Below, piece by piece: positions 18,216 through 27,740 of a DNA stretch of 64,000 nucleotides. Made by a program: the position numbers and the translations under genes. Position 1 is the first letter of the stretch; the number at the start of each line of letters is the position of its first letter. The stretch is from Amazonocrinis nigriterrae CENA67 (GTDB lineage Bacteria > Cyanobacteriota > Cyanobacteriia > Cyanobacteriales > Nostocaceae): contig NZ_JAECZC010000001.1 of NCBI RefSeq assembly GCF_016056305.1, forward strand, positions 1 to 64,000, in the 5' to 3' direction. The notes beneath the pieces are model-generated. The model searched no databases. It saw nothing but the letters and a program-made list of their open reading frames with translations, and had not been told where the DNA came from.

Positions 18216-19097
18216 GCCATTGAGCCTTGAGATTAAATACCTAAGTTTTGTTTGCTACCATCATGATCCATTTATGACTTAATAGCAAACTTTATACAAA
18301 TCACAATTATGAAAAATTGATAAATTTTTGATGTTTTTTATGTTTTGATAAATATTTATATTTTTAAACTAATTTGAAATATTATTTTCTTGAGAAAGAA
18401 CCCTATTGATTAATAGCAAAATATCATATTTTTTTAAAGTAAACTTTTTAATTATATTATTTTGAAATAATTCTATTTTTTCAATTAATAAATATACGAG
18501 TATTTAAATAATACTACCTCTAAATATTTGTATTTTTATGTAAAATCTGTATATAATGGCAACAGTATTTATATTATTTAAAATTTAACCCAGTTCATAG
18601 TTGAAATATTTAGTTATTTTTTTGGGAAATTTTAATTATTGAGATAAAAATGATTCAAATGCTTCAATTATCCTATATATCAATAAGTCTCAGTCCTTTT
18701 ACGTAAAAGCAAATAGATTATTTTTAATTGCACAGTAATTTTAAGTAAATCAAGATAAAGTGTACAGACCATTTTTTTTGGTTTGTAGATAAAGTAAGAA
18801 CGAAATAAGCTTTTTAATCTACCCTTAGGGTTATATTACCCTAGTCGCATCTGAAACTAACGTTGTATAGTATTAGAACCTCAAGCAATACTGGTACATC
18901 AGCCTTGAGTGCGACATTCAGCACCAGAGACTATGAACTAGTGAGCGATCGCACAGCCTATTCACGCAAGTAATGCAAAATTTTTGCCCCAAAGTTGTTT
19001 GTTGGTTGCCAAATTGGGGAATGCTTAAAAATAGAAAATCATAACCCCGAAACAGCGGTTATATAAATTACAATATCGAGCAATTATCAAGGTAGCG
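18216..19097. other. Long AT-rich divergent intergenic region
   Basis: About 880 bases without a gene between the divergent aminotransferase and the GAF sensor gene. The centre (18280-18780) is strongly AT-rich and unusually free of HIP1 octamers; the side near 18900-19090 is of normal composition. No small ORF with a convincing start was found. The size and composition suggest a regulatory or bent-DNA region driving the polysaccharide block, but no specific operator was identified. Confidence 0.45.
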
Positions 19098-19103
19098 GTG
19101 GCA

Positions 19104-20654
19104 ATGGTAGAGCCTGAAAACAAATTATTTTCCCTAAAGGATGGTTGGGCTTCCCAGGAGACAAGAGAACAGCAACGCCTTAAAGTATTATCAGAGTTAG
19201 GTTTGCGGCAACCAGAAACAATACCAGTTTTTGAAGAATCGACTCAAACTGCTGCCCACTTTTTGGAAGCGCCGATTTCCATATTGGGATTTATAGATCA
19301 AGAACGACACTGGTTTAAGTCAGCAGTAGGTTTGTCTAGATTGGGGTTGATGAATCAACTCGCCCAAAGTCGGCAATTATTACGCCGGGAATCTTTTTGT
19401 ACCCAAGTCGTAGAAAATTGTCAAACAGTCGTCATTAATGATACACACAAACTCACAGATCCCATACTTGCTACTAGCAAGCTGGTACAAGAATATGGTA
19501 TCCGCGCTTACTTGGGAGCGCCACTGATTGATGCTTCAGGGAATTGCTTGGGTGCATTAGCAGTAATGGACTTAGTGCCACGCAACTTCACAACTCGCGA
19601 CATTGAGTTTTTGCAGATTATAGCTCGTTGGAGCATGAGTGAATTTGAGCGGAACCGACTGCTGCAAAATAGACCAGAAACACCCAATTTTAACAATACT
19701 CCGACCTTTTCAATTAAGGATGCTCATACTAGTAACATTAGAGTTTCCCCAGCTGCTATGGAAACAGATTCTGTTTCTACTAAGCAATTGAAACTGGAAC
19801 TTTTGGAACAGCTGACTCAGGAGTTACGTACACCCTTAACATCTGTGTTGGGTATGGCTAGTGTCTTAGGACGTGAGATTTATGGCCCTTTGACAACTAA
19901 ACAGAGAGAATATGTGGAGATCATCCAACATAGTGGTCGGTATTTACTTTCTTTAGTTAACGAAATTACCGAACTAGGAGCAATAGACGAAAACATAGCT
20001 GTGCTAAATTTAGCTCCTGTAGATATTGAAATGCTGTGTCAACAAGCTATCAATACCCTAGAAGAAGCAGCTAACCGCCGCGAGCAAGATATTCGCCTGT
20101 CCATAGAACCAGGACGTAGCCGCATTTGGCCTTTAGATAAAGACAAAGTACGGCAAATTTTGTATCACCTAGTTTTCAGCGTGATTCAACTTTCCGCCAC
20201 AGGTAGTATTGTTCGTATTCATGTCTCTTACAAGGAAAATACCCTCAATATTACTATTTGGGTATCCCATCCCTGGTTAGGAGATGGCATCACAGAAGTT
20301 GATCCCTACTTTCGGCTTAGCCCCTTATCGCTGCTTGAGCTGACAGGACAAACAGCAACGTACAATAGTTATTCAGAAAATCTGGATGAACTAGGTAGCT
20401 TACCAGTTGCGATCGAGAAGTCTCACAACTTGGGCATTTCTGGCTCAGATAGCGTTACTGTGAATACTAGCCTTAATTTAGCTAAGCAGTATGGCAACTT
20501 ATCACGGGAAAGCTTGGGTTTGTTGCTGAGCTGTCAACTAGCAGAATTACATAGTGGACAAATTTCAATTCAAGGTTCACCGGAATCAGGACACCGTTAT
20601 GTACTTTCTTTGCCACTACAAGTGGCTAGTTCCCCCCCAGAAAGTGATACCTGA
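19104..20654 (+). CDS. GAF-domain sensor histidine kinase homologue, degenerate
   Basis: A cytosolic sensor-like protein, 516 residues from ATG 19104 (an in-frame GTG at 19098 adds two). Numbering here is from the GTG. A GAF domain covers about 35-185 (FLEAPISILGFIDQERHWFKS, IRAYLGAPLIDASGNCLGAL). The dimerisation segment reads LLEQLTQELRTPLTSVLGMASVL: the E-L-R-T-P motif is kept but the phospho-acceptor His is Gln (Q241). The ATPase part is also altered: the N-box region reads DKVRQILYHLVFSVIQLS without the usual Asn, and no clear DxGxG follows. It is probably a non-catalytic partner or adaptor. No response regulator is adjacent. Confidence 0.85.
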   Translation: MVEPENKLFSLKDGWASQETREQQRLKVLSELGLRQPETIPVFEESTQTAAHFLEAPISILGFIDQERHWFKSAVGLSRLGLMNQLAQSRQLLRRESFCTQVVENCQTVVINDTHKLTDPILATSKLVQEYGIRAYLGAPLIDASGNCLGALAVMDLVPRNFTTRDIEFLQIIARWSMSEFERNRLLQNRPETPNFNNTPTFSIKDAHTSNIRVSPAAMETDSVSTKQLKLELLEQLTQELRTPLTSVLGMASVLGREIYGPLTTKQREYVEIIQHSGRYLLSLVNEITELGAIDENIAVLNLAPVDIEMLCQQAINTLEEAANRREQDIRLSIEPGRSRIWPLDKDKVRQILYHLVFSVIQLSATGSIVRIHVSYKENTLNITIWVSHPWLGDGITEVDPYFRLSPLSLLELTGQTATYNSYSENLDELGSLPVAIEKSHNLGISGSDSVTVNTSLNLAKQYGNLSRESLGLLLSCQLAELHSGQISIQGSPESGHRYVLSLPLQVASSPPESDT

Positions 20655-21185
20655 CAATAATTTGGGATTTTGCATTCAAAGTCTTTACACAAGGTTCTTC
20701 TGTAGAATCTCAAACAATACTTACTATGCCAATTTGCTATAACAACTTACGGCTATCAATTAAGTTCGTTAAGCAGTGCAGCTTGGCAATAATAACTAAA
20801 TTAGTAGAAAAATGTTAAACGGCTGATGCTATGAGTAACATTTGTTCTGCCCTTCGGGTGATGCTCCTTCTCCCAAAGTAAGATGCTACGCTTTCTGTGG
20901 CTAACCCTGCGAAGTTCGGCAGTCCCCCAGACGCTCTTTTGATGCTTCGTTCCGACGCTCGTTCCTCGTTACCGCTTCGCGCTTCGCTACCGCTTCGCTA
21001 ATCCTAAAGCTCACTAATCGGCGGAAACCGCCAAGATGAGGAATGGACTTACCAAAACGGGGCTGCCTCACCTCCTAGCTTCTACTTCTCAATTTGCAGT
21101 CTGCCCTATTATTTTTTTATAATTACCCGCATTATGATTAAGGCCATGTTCTGCGCGGACGTGCCAATTGATCGCAGCGTGTTTT
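20655..21185. repeat. Repeat-rich intergenic region upstream of ictB
   Basis: From about 20845 to 21060 the DNA becomes GC-rich and made of iterated motifs such as TTCCGACGCTCGTTCC, TACCGCTTCGCGCTTCGCTACCGCTTCGCTAA, TCGGCAGTCCCCCAGACGCTC and GGCGGAAACCGCCAAGATG. The same words recur at 24.3-24.65, 26.4-26.9 and 32.93-33.09 kb. It is a mosaic of small dispersed repeats; no gene is supported there. Confidence 0.7.
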
Positions 21186-22613
21186 ATGAATTTAATCTGG
21201 CAACGATTTACTTTATCCCATTTCCCGATCAAAGAATATCTCAATAGTAGCTACCTACACCGTTTTTTGGTGGGGCTGTTACACTCTTGGCGACAAGGCA
21301 GTGTCTTGATTCGTTGGGGAGATACGATAGCGGCTGGCTTACTAAGCCTGGTGTATGCCCTTGCCCCTTTTGCTTCAAGTGCTTTGATAGGAGTTTTGCT
21401 GTTTGCTTGCGTGGGATTTTGGCTACTGTTAACTTTATCTGATGAACCAGCACCAGCACAAGCTTCATTATTCACTCCTATTCATCTGCTGGTATTTCTT
21501 TACTGGGGAATTGCTGCTGTAGCTACTGCATTGTCACCTGTGAAAAAGGCGGCATTGAACGACTTGCTAACTTTGACTCTCTATTTGCTGCTATTTGTCC
21601 TTTGTGCCAGAGTATTGAGGTCAGCCCGCCTCCGTTCTTGGATTATCACGCTCTACCTACATGTATCGCTCATTGTTAGTATATATGGAATGCGGCAGTG
21701 GTATTTTGGAGCGCCTCCACTAGCAACTTGGAGTGATCCGGAATCTGCTTTCTCTAAGACAACAAGAGTCTACAGTTATTTGGGTAATCCCAACTTATTG
21801 GCTGGATACTTGCTACCAGCAGTAGTTTTAAGCTTGGTTGCAATTTTTGTATGGCAAAGTTGGTTTAAGAAAGCTTTAGCATTAACAATGCTAATTGTCA
21901 ATACTGCGTGCTTGATTTTTACTTATAGTCGTGGTGGTTGGATTGGGTTAGTAGTGGCAATTTTGACTGTGATGGTATTGCTATTCTATTGGTGGAGTGT
22001 GCAAATGCCTCCTTTTTGGCGCACCTGGTCACTGCCCATTATCTTGGGAGGTTTGATAGGAGTATTGTTGCTAGCAATTATATTTGTAGAGCCAGTGCGC
22101 CTCCGGTTTTTCAGCATTTTTGCCGATCGCAGCGATAGCAGTAATAATTTTCGCAGGAATGTATGGGACGCTGTATTTGAGATGATTCGCGATCGCCCAA
22201 TTATCGGTATTGGCCCTGGTCACAACGCTTTTAATAAAATTTATCCACTCTACCAACATCCTCGTTATAGTGCTTTGAGTGCCTATTCGATTTTACTAGA
22301 AGTGGCTGTAGAAACCGGTTTTGTTGGTTTAGCCTGTTTTCTCTGGCTAATAATTGTGACTTTTAACACCGCATTTCTGCAACTACGGCGATTGCGAGAA
22401 TCCATGAATATAGAGGGATTTTGGTTAATTGGGGCGTTTGCCACTTTACTCGGTATGCTTGCTCACGGTACGGTAGATACTGTCTGGTTTCGCCCTGAAG
22501 TCAATACCCTCTGGTGGCTAATGGTCGCTTTGATAGCTAGCTACTGGACACCTTTGAAACAAGGCCAATCTCCAGAACTCAATTCACCAGATCCACAGCC
22601 TGCGGCAAACTAG
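21186..22613 (+). CDS. ictB: IctB family O-antigen-ligase-like membrane protein
   Basis: A polytopic membrane protein (about ten or more helices) of the Wzy/WaaL (O-antigen polymerase/ligase) superfamily. It closely follows the cyanobacterial IctB pattern: SSYLHRFLVGLLHSWRQGS near the N-terminus, TALSPVKKAALNDLL, RVYSYLGNPNLLAGYLLPA, FTYSRGGWIGLV, RSDSSNNFRRNVWDAV, RPIIGIGPGHNAFN and a final TLLGMLAHGTVDTVWFRPE. IctB was first described as involved in inorganic carbon accumulation, but the fold points to glycan transfer, and the role remains debated. The ATG at 21186 matches the family N-terminus better than the upstream frame start. Confidence 0.9.
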   Translation: MNLIWQRFTLSHFPIKEYLNSSYLHRFLVGLLHSWRQGSVLIRWGDTIAAGLLSLVYALAPFASSALIGVLLFACVGFWLLLTLSDEPAPAQASLFTPIHLLVFLYWGIAAVATALSPVKKAALNDLLTLTLYLLLFVLCARVLRSARLRSWIITLYLHVSLIVSIYGMRQWYFGAPPLATWSDPESAFSKTTRVYSYLGNPNLLAGYLLPAVVLSLVAIFVWQSWFKKALALTMLIVNTACLIFTYSRGGWIGLVVAILTVMVLLFYWWSVQMPPFWRTWSLPIILGGLIGVLLLAIIFVEPVRLRFFSIFADRSDSSNNFRRNVWDAVFEMIRDRPIIGIGPGHNAFNKIYPLYQHPRYSALSAYSILLEVAVETGFVGLACFLWLIIVTFNTAFLQLRRLRESMNIEGFWLIGAFATLLGMLAHGTVDTVWFRPEVNTLWWLMVALIASYWTPLKQGQSPELNSPDPQPAAN

Positions 22614-22710
22614 TAAGCTGTAAAACATCCAAACTAGATGTTAAAGCTGATGGTTAAATGGAGAAGTGGCTACAGCTATATGTTTTGTGTTTGGTGAATC
22701 AAATGAAATG

Positions 22711-22743
22711 CTACCGTCACAGTGCTGCGGTACTTGACGGTAG
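22711..22743. terminator. 9-bp stem hairpin between convergent genes
   Basis: CTACCGTCA (22711-22719) pairs perfectly with TGACGGTAG (22735-22743) around a 15-base loop. It lies between the 3' ends of ictB (plus) and the WGxxGxxG gene (minus), a suitable place for a bidirectional terminator. Confidence 0.5.
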
Positions 22744-22775
22744 TTTACAGTTGTGAGATGTGAATTTTGAACTGC

Positions 22776-23066
22776 TTAGTCTCTGTAGGTAGTGGCGCCA
22801 GGTGCATTGGGGTCACGATAACGGGTGGGTTCATCATCACGTCTTTTACCTGACAAGCCAGCTAAACCCAATAGACCAATTAATCCTAGCCAACCCCAAT
22901 CAAAATCATTGCGATCGTTATAAGTTGTTGTTCTTGTTGGAGCTGTGTTGGTTCTGGGTGAATCAGTAACCTGGGCTTTTACAGGTAGACTCAAAGGCAA
23001 AATTGCCATACTCAAACCGAGAACCCCAGCACCGAGTGCTTTGCTAAAATTACGTGTCATGATCAA
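22776..23066 (-). CDS. WGxxGxxG-type small exported protein
   Basis: A 96-residue protein with a signal peptide (about 1-31, ending VKAQ), a Thr/Arg/Asn-rich stretch, then DFDWGWLGLIGLLGLAGLSGKRRDDE. This is a Gly-spaced hydrophobic segment followed by basic residues, as in the WGxxGxxG C-terminal motif family. The layout (signal peptide, low-complexity spacer, short hydrophobic helix, basic cluster) is that of protein-sorting tails, but with a 20-residue hydrophilic extension after it. Function unknown. Start at 23066, with a second Met two codons later. Confidence 0.75.
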   Translation of the reverse strand: MIMTRNFSKALGAGVLGLSMAILPLSLPVKAQVTDSPRTNTAPTRTTTYNDRNDFDWGWLGLIGLLGLAGLSGKRRDDEPTRYRDPNAPGATTYRD

Positions 23067-23509
23067 AGTTCCTTATCCCTTGCAAAGTTATTAACCACTG
23101 TATCGAGTTCTACAATGAGCAAAATCAATCTGTGGCTATAAACTAGGGTTTTTTTGAACTCACGCTGAAGATATATAAATGCTTTTTAGTTCAGTCTGTT
23201 TCTCACTCTGATGTGGTATTTGGGTCACACTCATATTGAACAGGACTTACGCAGCGAGATTATTTGCTAAGTTCGGGAATAGGGCATTGGGGATTTTTTT
23301 CTGTCCCATGCCCCATACCCCATGCCCAGCCCAAACCCTTAATTTCTCGTTTCCTATGCGTAAGTTCTATTTAAGATACTTAGAACTTACACAAACCTAC
23401 ACCTTACTTTAGGCAATTCATGAATTGACGCTATATGATAAAGAGGAATTTTGGCTATTTTTTGCGTAAGTCCTAATTAATTCAGCAAGACTTTATTTTT
23501 TGTAGTTTC
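23067..23509. other. Intergenic region with GCGTAAGTCCTA repeats
   Basis: Holds three copies of the short motif GCGTAAGT(C/T)CTA in both orientations (about 23251-23261 inverted, 23357-23367, 23465-23475), also found at 10753 and 47092. It also holds a low-complexity CCCCATACCCCATGCCC tract at 23305-23325. No coding sequence was seen. Confidence 0.5.
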
Positions 23510-23977
23510 CTAATAATTTTTCATCGCCCTTTGAATGTCGCGTTGGTCTTGGCGTCGTTTTAAGTCTTCTCGCTTGTCATGAAGCTTTTTACCTTTGCCA
23601 AGCGCTATACTAACTTTCACCCAGCCTCGTTTGAGATACATCTTCAAAGGTACTAATGTCAAGCCTTGCTGTTCTACTTTGCCAATTAATTTACGGATTT
23701 CCTGACGATGTAGTAAAAGCTTACGTGTTCGTCGCGGTTCATGATTAAAATATTGTCCGCTAGCGTTATAAGGGGAGATATGCACATTGATCAGCCATGC
23801 TTGACCATCACGAATCAAAGCATAACCATCTTGGAGATTAACTTTACCTGCACGGATTGACTTAACTTCGGTTCCTGTCAGCTGAATTCCAGCTTCATAG
23901 GTTTCAAGGATTTCATACAAAAAACGGGCTTGACGGTTGTCACTAATCACTTTGTAACTTTCGCTCTTGTCACTCAT
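23510..23977 (-). CDS. smpB: SsrA-binding protein SmpB
   Basis: Binds tmRNA and delivers it to stalled ribosomes for trans-translation. The 155-residue protein shows the family blocks: ISDNRQARFLYEILETYEAGIQLTGTEVKS, GYALIRDGQAWLINVHI, the HEPRRTRKLLLHRQEI stretch, and the basic tail GKGKKLHDKREDLKRRQDQRDIQRAMK, which enters the decoding centre. Start ATG 23977 (MSDKSESYK). The tmRNA gene itself is not recognisable in this window. Confidence 0.96.
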   Translation of the reverse strand: MSDKSESYKVISDNRQARFLYEILETYEAGIQLTGTEVKSIRAGKVNLQDGYALIRDGQAWLINVHISPYNASGQYFNHEPRRTRKLLLHRQEIRKLIGKVEQQGLTLVPLKMYLKRGWVKVSIALGKGKKLHDKREDLKRRQDQRDIQRAMKNY

Positions 23978-25070
23978 TGAGAATTTGGCTTGCGTTAAAT
24001 TGACTTAAAAATTGTTGGGACTAGCTTGTAAACTTTATAGCCGGATATTAAACCACTATAAATGCTTAACTAGATAGATGGACATAATTAAATGTTAAAT
24101 CCCAGCTAGGGAAAATGCTGCTTTGAGGCTTTTCTCTTCTGCCCTTTGGCTTGGTGCAGTTTGCAATCCACATAAAGCAGAGCTACTTTGCAAAAGGTGG
24201 GGTTTGAAGCCAGATTTGTGGCTGTTGGCAGAGCCGGACGCTAGCGCAGTGGCTCCCTAAGTCAAGGAAGTGGCGTCTAAATACTGCAACTGCTTCACCT
24301 CCTACCCTTCGGATAACGCTCGTAAGCTCGCTACCGCTTCGCTAAGGCCACTTAGCCATATGGCAACAAGCCCTACTCTTCGAGTTCTGCTTTGCAGTAC
24401 GGGTGACGCTCCTGCGTCGAAGATCGCTCTTGAGATCGCCAGTTCTCCTCTCGCAAGAAGCCCTTGTGGGTGACGCTCGTTCCGACGCTCCTTCTCCCAA
24501 AGGGAGACGCTACGCTTTGCGTCGCTAACGCTACCGCTTCGCGCTTCGGCAGTTGCTCCACTTGGGGAGCCACCGCCGTGCGCGGGTCTTTCGACTTGAG
24601 GGGAGTGGCGTCAGACCCCAAGACGGCACTGCCTCACCAAGATGAAAACTGGATTCACCAAGAAGTGAAGTGGACTCAGCTCCTGCCTTATACTGATCAG
24701 CGTTATCCTATTAATTTAGCTTTTTCCAGTTCTCAATTAAATGTTTGCCAACAAATTTTGCCACTATAAAATTATGGTTTGCATAAACATTAATTTACAT
24801 TCGAGTGAGTAATAGTTCTGAATTATGTCTATATTATTAATAAATATAAATTTATTTATACCTTCATTACCTAAAGCCAGAAGTGCAATTAAGTTTGTTA
24901 ATTATTCCTCAGGATTTAAGATTGTCTTTATAAATTAGCCCTGAGGCAGTCATTAGTCGGTAATCCTGTCATAGTATGAAACATAAGAACACTATTTATT
25001 GCCTGTGTTCACTAATGAAGCTTGTAAAAGCAAATTTCTGAGTAAAAAAAATGCTAGGGGTGTATTGTCC
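23978..25070. repeat. Repeat-rich intergenic region between smpB and the response regulator
   Basis: About 1.1 kb without a supported gene. From 24220 to 24640 it is a mosaic of GC-rich repeats (TACCGCTTCGCTAAGG, TTCCGACGCTCCTTCTCCCAAAGGGAGACGCTACGCTT, CTTGGGGAGCCACCGCCGTGCGCGGG, ACTGCCTCACCAAGATG). Open frames in this stretch exist on both strands only because the repeat lacks stops. The part from 24770 to 25070 is AT-rich and probably contains the promoter of the downstream regulator. Confidence 0.7.
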
Positions 25071-25754
25071 ATGCCCTTGACGATCCTTGTAGTGGATGAC
25101 GACCTGGGCACTCGTCTGTCTATTAGCGATTATCTTGAGCTGTCAGGCTATTCGGTAATCACAGCTAATGATGGTCAAGAGGCTTTGGTAATGGTAGATG
25201 ACTACCATCCTGATTTAATCGTCACCGATATTGTTATGCCACGCATGAATGGCTATGAACTGGTACGCCGGGTGCGCCAACAACAAGCCTTCCGGTTGTT
25301 ACCTGTAATTTTATTAACAGCACGCACTAAGACCCAAGAAAGAATTTTGGGCTACCAGTCGGGTTGCGATTTATATTTGCCTAAACCTTTTGAACTTGAA
25401 GAATTAGCAGCAGCAATTCGCAATCTGTTGGAACGGGCGCAAATCATTCAATCTGAATATCGCTTTTCTAATAAAGAAAATATGGGCAACGCCACTCCAA
25501 CAAAAGCGGTAGATGCCCATCAGTCTCTTTTCACTCATATTCAAAAATCTCAACTGCTCTCATCTCTCACTTCCAGAGAACAAGAAGTCTTAGAACTTTT
25601 GACTCATGGTCTGTCTAATGCGGAAATGGGTCAGCAGCTACACTTGAGTCCGCGAACAGTGGAAAAGTACGTTAGTAGTTTATTGAGGAAGACCGAAACT
25701 AGCAACCGAGCAGAACTAGTACGTTTTGCAATGAAGCACGGTCTTGTGGATTAA
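25071..25754 (+). CDS. Response regulator, receiver plus LuxR/NarL-type HTH
   Basis: A 227-residue DNA-binding response regulator starting at ATG 25071 (MPLTILVVDDD); an upstream in-frame start would add 24 residues with no receiver homology. The acid pocket is D9-D11, the phospho-acceptor D53 (IVTDIVMPRMNG), and the conserved Lys is in YLPKPFE. A linker leads to the C-terminal HTH (LTSREQEVLELLTHGLSNAEMGQQLHLSPRTVEKYVSSLLRK). It resembles the cyanobacterial/plastid NarL-type regulators such as Ycf29, but I cannot confirm orthology. No sensor kinase gene is adjacent. Confidence 0.92.
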   Translation: MPLTILVVDDDLGTRLSISDYLELSGYSVITANDGQEALVMVDDYHPDLIVTDIVMPRMNGYELVRRVRQQQAFRLLPVILLTARTKTQERILGYQSGCDLYLPKPFELEELAAAIRNLLERAQIIQSEYRFSNKENMGNATPTKAVDAHQSLFTHIQKSQLLSSLTSREQEVLELLTHGLSNAEMGQQLHLSPRTVEKYVSSLLRKTETSNRAELVRFAMKHGLVD

Positions 25755-25840
25755 CACTTTCCGAGCTAAAGATACAAAGATTCAGTGAGAAGTTAGGAAT
25801 TAGGAGTTAGGAGTTAACGGGAGAAAAGATAACTCATAAC

Positions 25841-26341
25841 TCATAACTCTCCAATTTTATCTGTTAGGTGCTGGCTGATAATATATTGGAGTAGACCTTC
25901 ACAAGCATCAACAAGCAAATCAATCACTTGATTAAAACCTTCTACACCACCGTAGTAAGGGTCTGGAACTTCCTTTAGGGTGTGCCGAGAGCAAAATTCA
26001 CACATTAAGTAAACTTTGTTGTGATATTGCTCTTTTGGGTCAAGAGCGAGGATATCCTGATAATTGTCTCGATCCATCGCCAAAATCATATCAAAGTCAT
26101 GAAAGTCTGACTTTTGAAACTGCCGAGCATGGCCACGTAGTTTAATTCCTAGTTTTGTAGCAGCCGCAACACTCATACGTCGGTCAGGTGGACTACCAAT
26201 GTGATAGCTAGATGTACCAGCAGAGTCACAGAGGATATGTTCACTCAAGTCAGCTTGGTCAATGAGATGATTCATAATGTTTTCTGCCGAGGGTGAACGG
26301 CAGATATTCCCCAGGCACACAAACAGCAGCTTGTGGGGCAT
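25841..26341 (-). CDS. Low-molecular-weight protein-tyrosine phosphatase
   Basis: Dephosphorylates tyrosine residues; bacterial members of this type (Wzb, Etp) often oppose BY-kinases in capsule and exopolysaccharide control. The P-loop CLGNICRS is at 9-16 (catalytic C9, R15), and the general-acid Asp lies in VPDPYYGG near residue 130. Length 166 is normal. Start ATG 26341. It stands alone, not next to the Wzc-like gene about 13 kb away. Upstream DNA is a repeat island, so its promoter must lie within or beyond repeat sequence. Confidence 0.93.
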   Translation of the reverse strand: MPHKLLFVCLGNICRSPSAENIMNHLIDQADLSEHILCDSAGTSSYHIGSPPDRRMSVAAATKLGIKLRGHARQFQKSDFHDFDMILAMDRDNYQDILALDPKEQYHNKVYLMCEFCSRHTLKEVPDPYYGGVEGFNQVIDLLVDACEGLLQYIISQHLTDKIGEL

Positions 26342-27035
26342 ATATATATTTTGTCCTTTGTAAGGCAGTGCGGTGAGCCAGTTCGTTGGGGAGACAGCGC
26401 TGTGGTGTTAGCGTAGCGGTAGCGACGTAGGAGCGTCGGCAACGCGGTGAGGCAGCCCCCGATAGGAGCGGTTTCCGGCGTTAGCGCAAGCGTTGCGCGA
26501 GTCTTCTCCCAAGGGGAGACGCTACGCTTTCCGAGCGTCTGGGGGACTGCCGTTAGCAAGAGCGTTAGCGAGCTTGCGAGCGTCACCCGTAAGAGTCTTG
26601 GGGGTTCCCACGCCACTTGCTACAACGGAGGAAACCTCCGCAACGCAGTGGCTCCCCATGAGCGATTGCCGAAAGGGCCGACTTGAAGCGACTGTCGTCG
26701 GGTTCCCCGACAGCCGCGCAACTGCTGTTCCCCGTTCTACGAAGTCGTCCCCGTTCCCAAGGGAGAGGGTTCCCGCTTTCTTAGGGTAGGGGTTCTCATT
26801 TGCGGCCTTCGTCTTTGAAGGAGAAGAGTACCCGTAAGGGTCTTGGGGTCTCACGCCACATGCATTACTCTCAGCAAAGCGCAAGGGCGCAGTAGTTCCC
26901 AAGTGCGGTAACTGCCCATCTCAAGAGGGGTTAGCATTAGTGAGGTACGAGGGTCACCCGAAAAATCTTTTGTCACTTGTCATTTGCCCTTAGCTGATAA
27001 CTAACGGCTAATGACTAATGACTATTGACCAATGA
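26342..27035. repeat. Large GC-rich repeat island
   Basis: From about 26370 to 26950 the sequence is a dense mosaic of dispersed repeats. It includes GCGGTGAGGCAGCCCCC (26444-26460), GCGGTTTCCG (26468-26477) and GGGGGACTGCCG (26541-26552), in the same order and orientation as inside thiL (32941-32990). Several palindromic words are present (GGAGGAAACCTCC; GTCGTCGGGTTCCCCGAC). From 26970 to 27045 it passes into AATGACTAATGACTATTG-type heptamer repeats. Frames open through it on both strands are not considered genes. Confidence 0.75.
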
Positions 27036-27386
27036 CTATTGAAATCCTGGTAATTCCAGTCCACTGGTTAAGTCTTCCATGCGTTCCCGCATTGTTGCCG
27101 TGGACTTTTCATAGGCATTTTTCATTGCCGCTGTCACGAGATCGGAAAGTATTTCTGCTCCTTGTGCTATGGCTTCTGGAGCAATTTCCACTCGCTTGGG
27201 TTCTTGGTTACCGCTGACAATAACTTTGACCAGACCACCACCGGACTCTCCCTGAATCTCCATTTGTTCTAATTCTTCTTGGAGTCGCTTTGCACCCTCT
27301 TGAACTTGCTGAGCTTTTTTGAAAGCATCAGCTAGTTCCTTCATTTTTCCCAAACCGAAGCCAAATCCCTGTCCTTTTCCTGTCAT
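27036..27386 (-). CDS. YbaB/EbfC family nucleoid-associated protein
   Basis: A 116-residue DNA-binding protein of the YbaB/EbfC family, which coats DNA as a dimer and influences nucleoid structure. It has the family pattern: a Gly-rich N-terminus ([27 protein letters not shown]), a long helix with [34 protein letters not shown], and a C-terminal helix [26 protein letters not shown]. Start ATG 27386. It is downstream of murB in the same direction with a 350-base gap. Confidence 0.93.
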   Translation of the reverse strand: MTGKGQGFGFGLGKMKELADAFKKAQQVQEGAKRLQEELEQMEIQGESGGGLVKVIVSGNQEPKRVEIAPEAIAQGAEILSDLVTAAMKNAYEKSTATMRERMEDLTSGLELPGFQ

Positions 27387-27740
27387 AATTAATTGTCCGC
27401 GTTTGCGTTGAATAACAAGTCAAATTCAATTATAGATGCGGTCGGCAGTTTGCCTATTTTGTTACCAATAATTAATGCCAGGTGTTGGGTACTGTGGAAC
27501 TCGGGGCCCCCACGACCAAAGGGAGTGGGGATTAGGGGCAATGGGGATTGGGTATTGGAAAAATTTTTCCCTATCCTTAGTAGCCTGCCAAAAAGATTTT
27601 GACAGGCACAGGGATTGGGTAAGGGGAAAAGGGTAAAGGTTTTTAATTCCTTTCCCTTTACCCTTTTCCCTTTCCCCAGTCTTCACCTGTCAGCATTTGC
27701 GTGGTGAACTACTAGTCCCTATTCACAAGTCCCCAGTCCC
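27387..27740. other. Intergenic region with long hairpin and exosortase-tail repeat
   Basis: Holds a copy of the repeat GGAACTCGGGGCCCCCACGA...AGGGAGTGGGGATTAGGGGC (27496-27540), nearly identical to the DNA encoding the end of the exosortase gene. It also holds a 15-bp inverted repeat (27624-27638 with 27656-27670). No gene was seen. Confidence 0.6.
27624..27670. terminator. 15-bp stem hairpin downstream of murB
   Basis: GGGAAAAGGGTAAAG pairs perfectly with CTTTACCCTTTTCCC around a 17-base loop. It lies 70 bases after the murB stop on the minus strand. It may end the murC-murB transcript, although the purine/pyrimidine arms also look like simple-sequence DNA. Confidence 0.45.

Noticed and set aside
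24270-24769. Open frames of 67-101 codons on both strands
   Set aside because: They run through GC-rich repeat words shared with other intergenic islands, have no recognisable domains, and overlap each other on opposite strands.
26272-26902. Several overlapping open frames of 79-126 codons
   Set aside because: All lie in the repeat island upstream of the phosphatase gene; the absence of stops comes from repeat composition.
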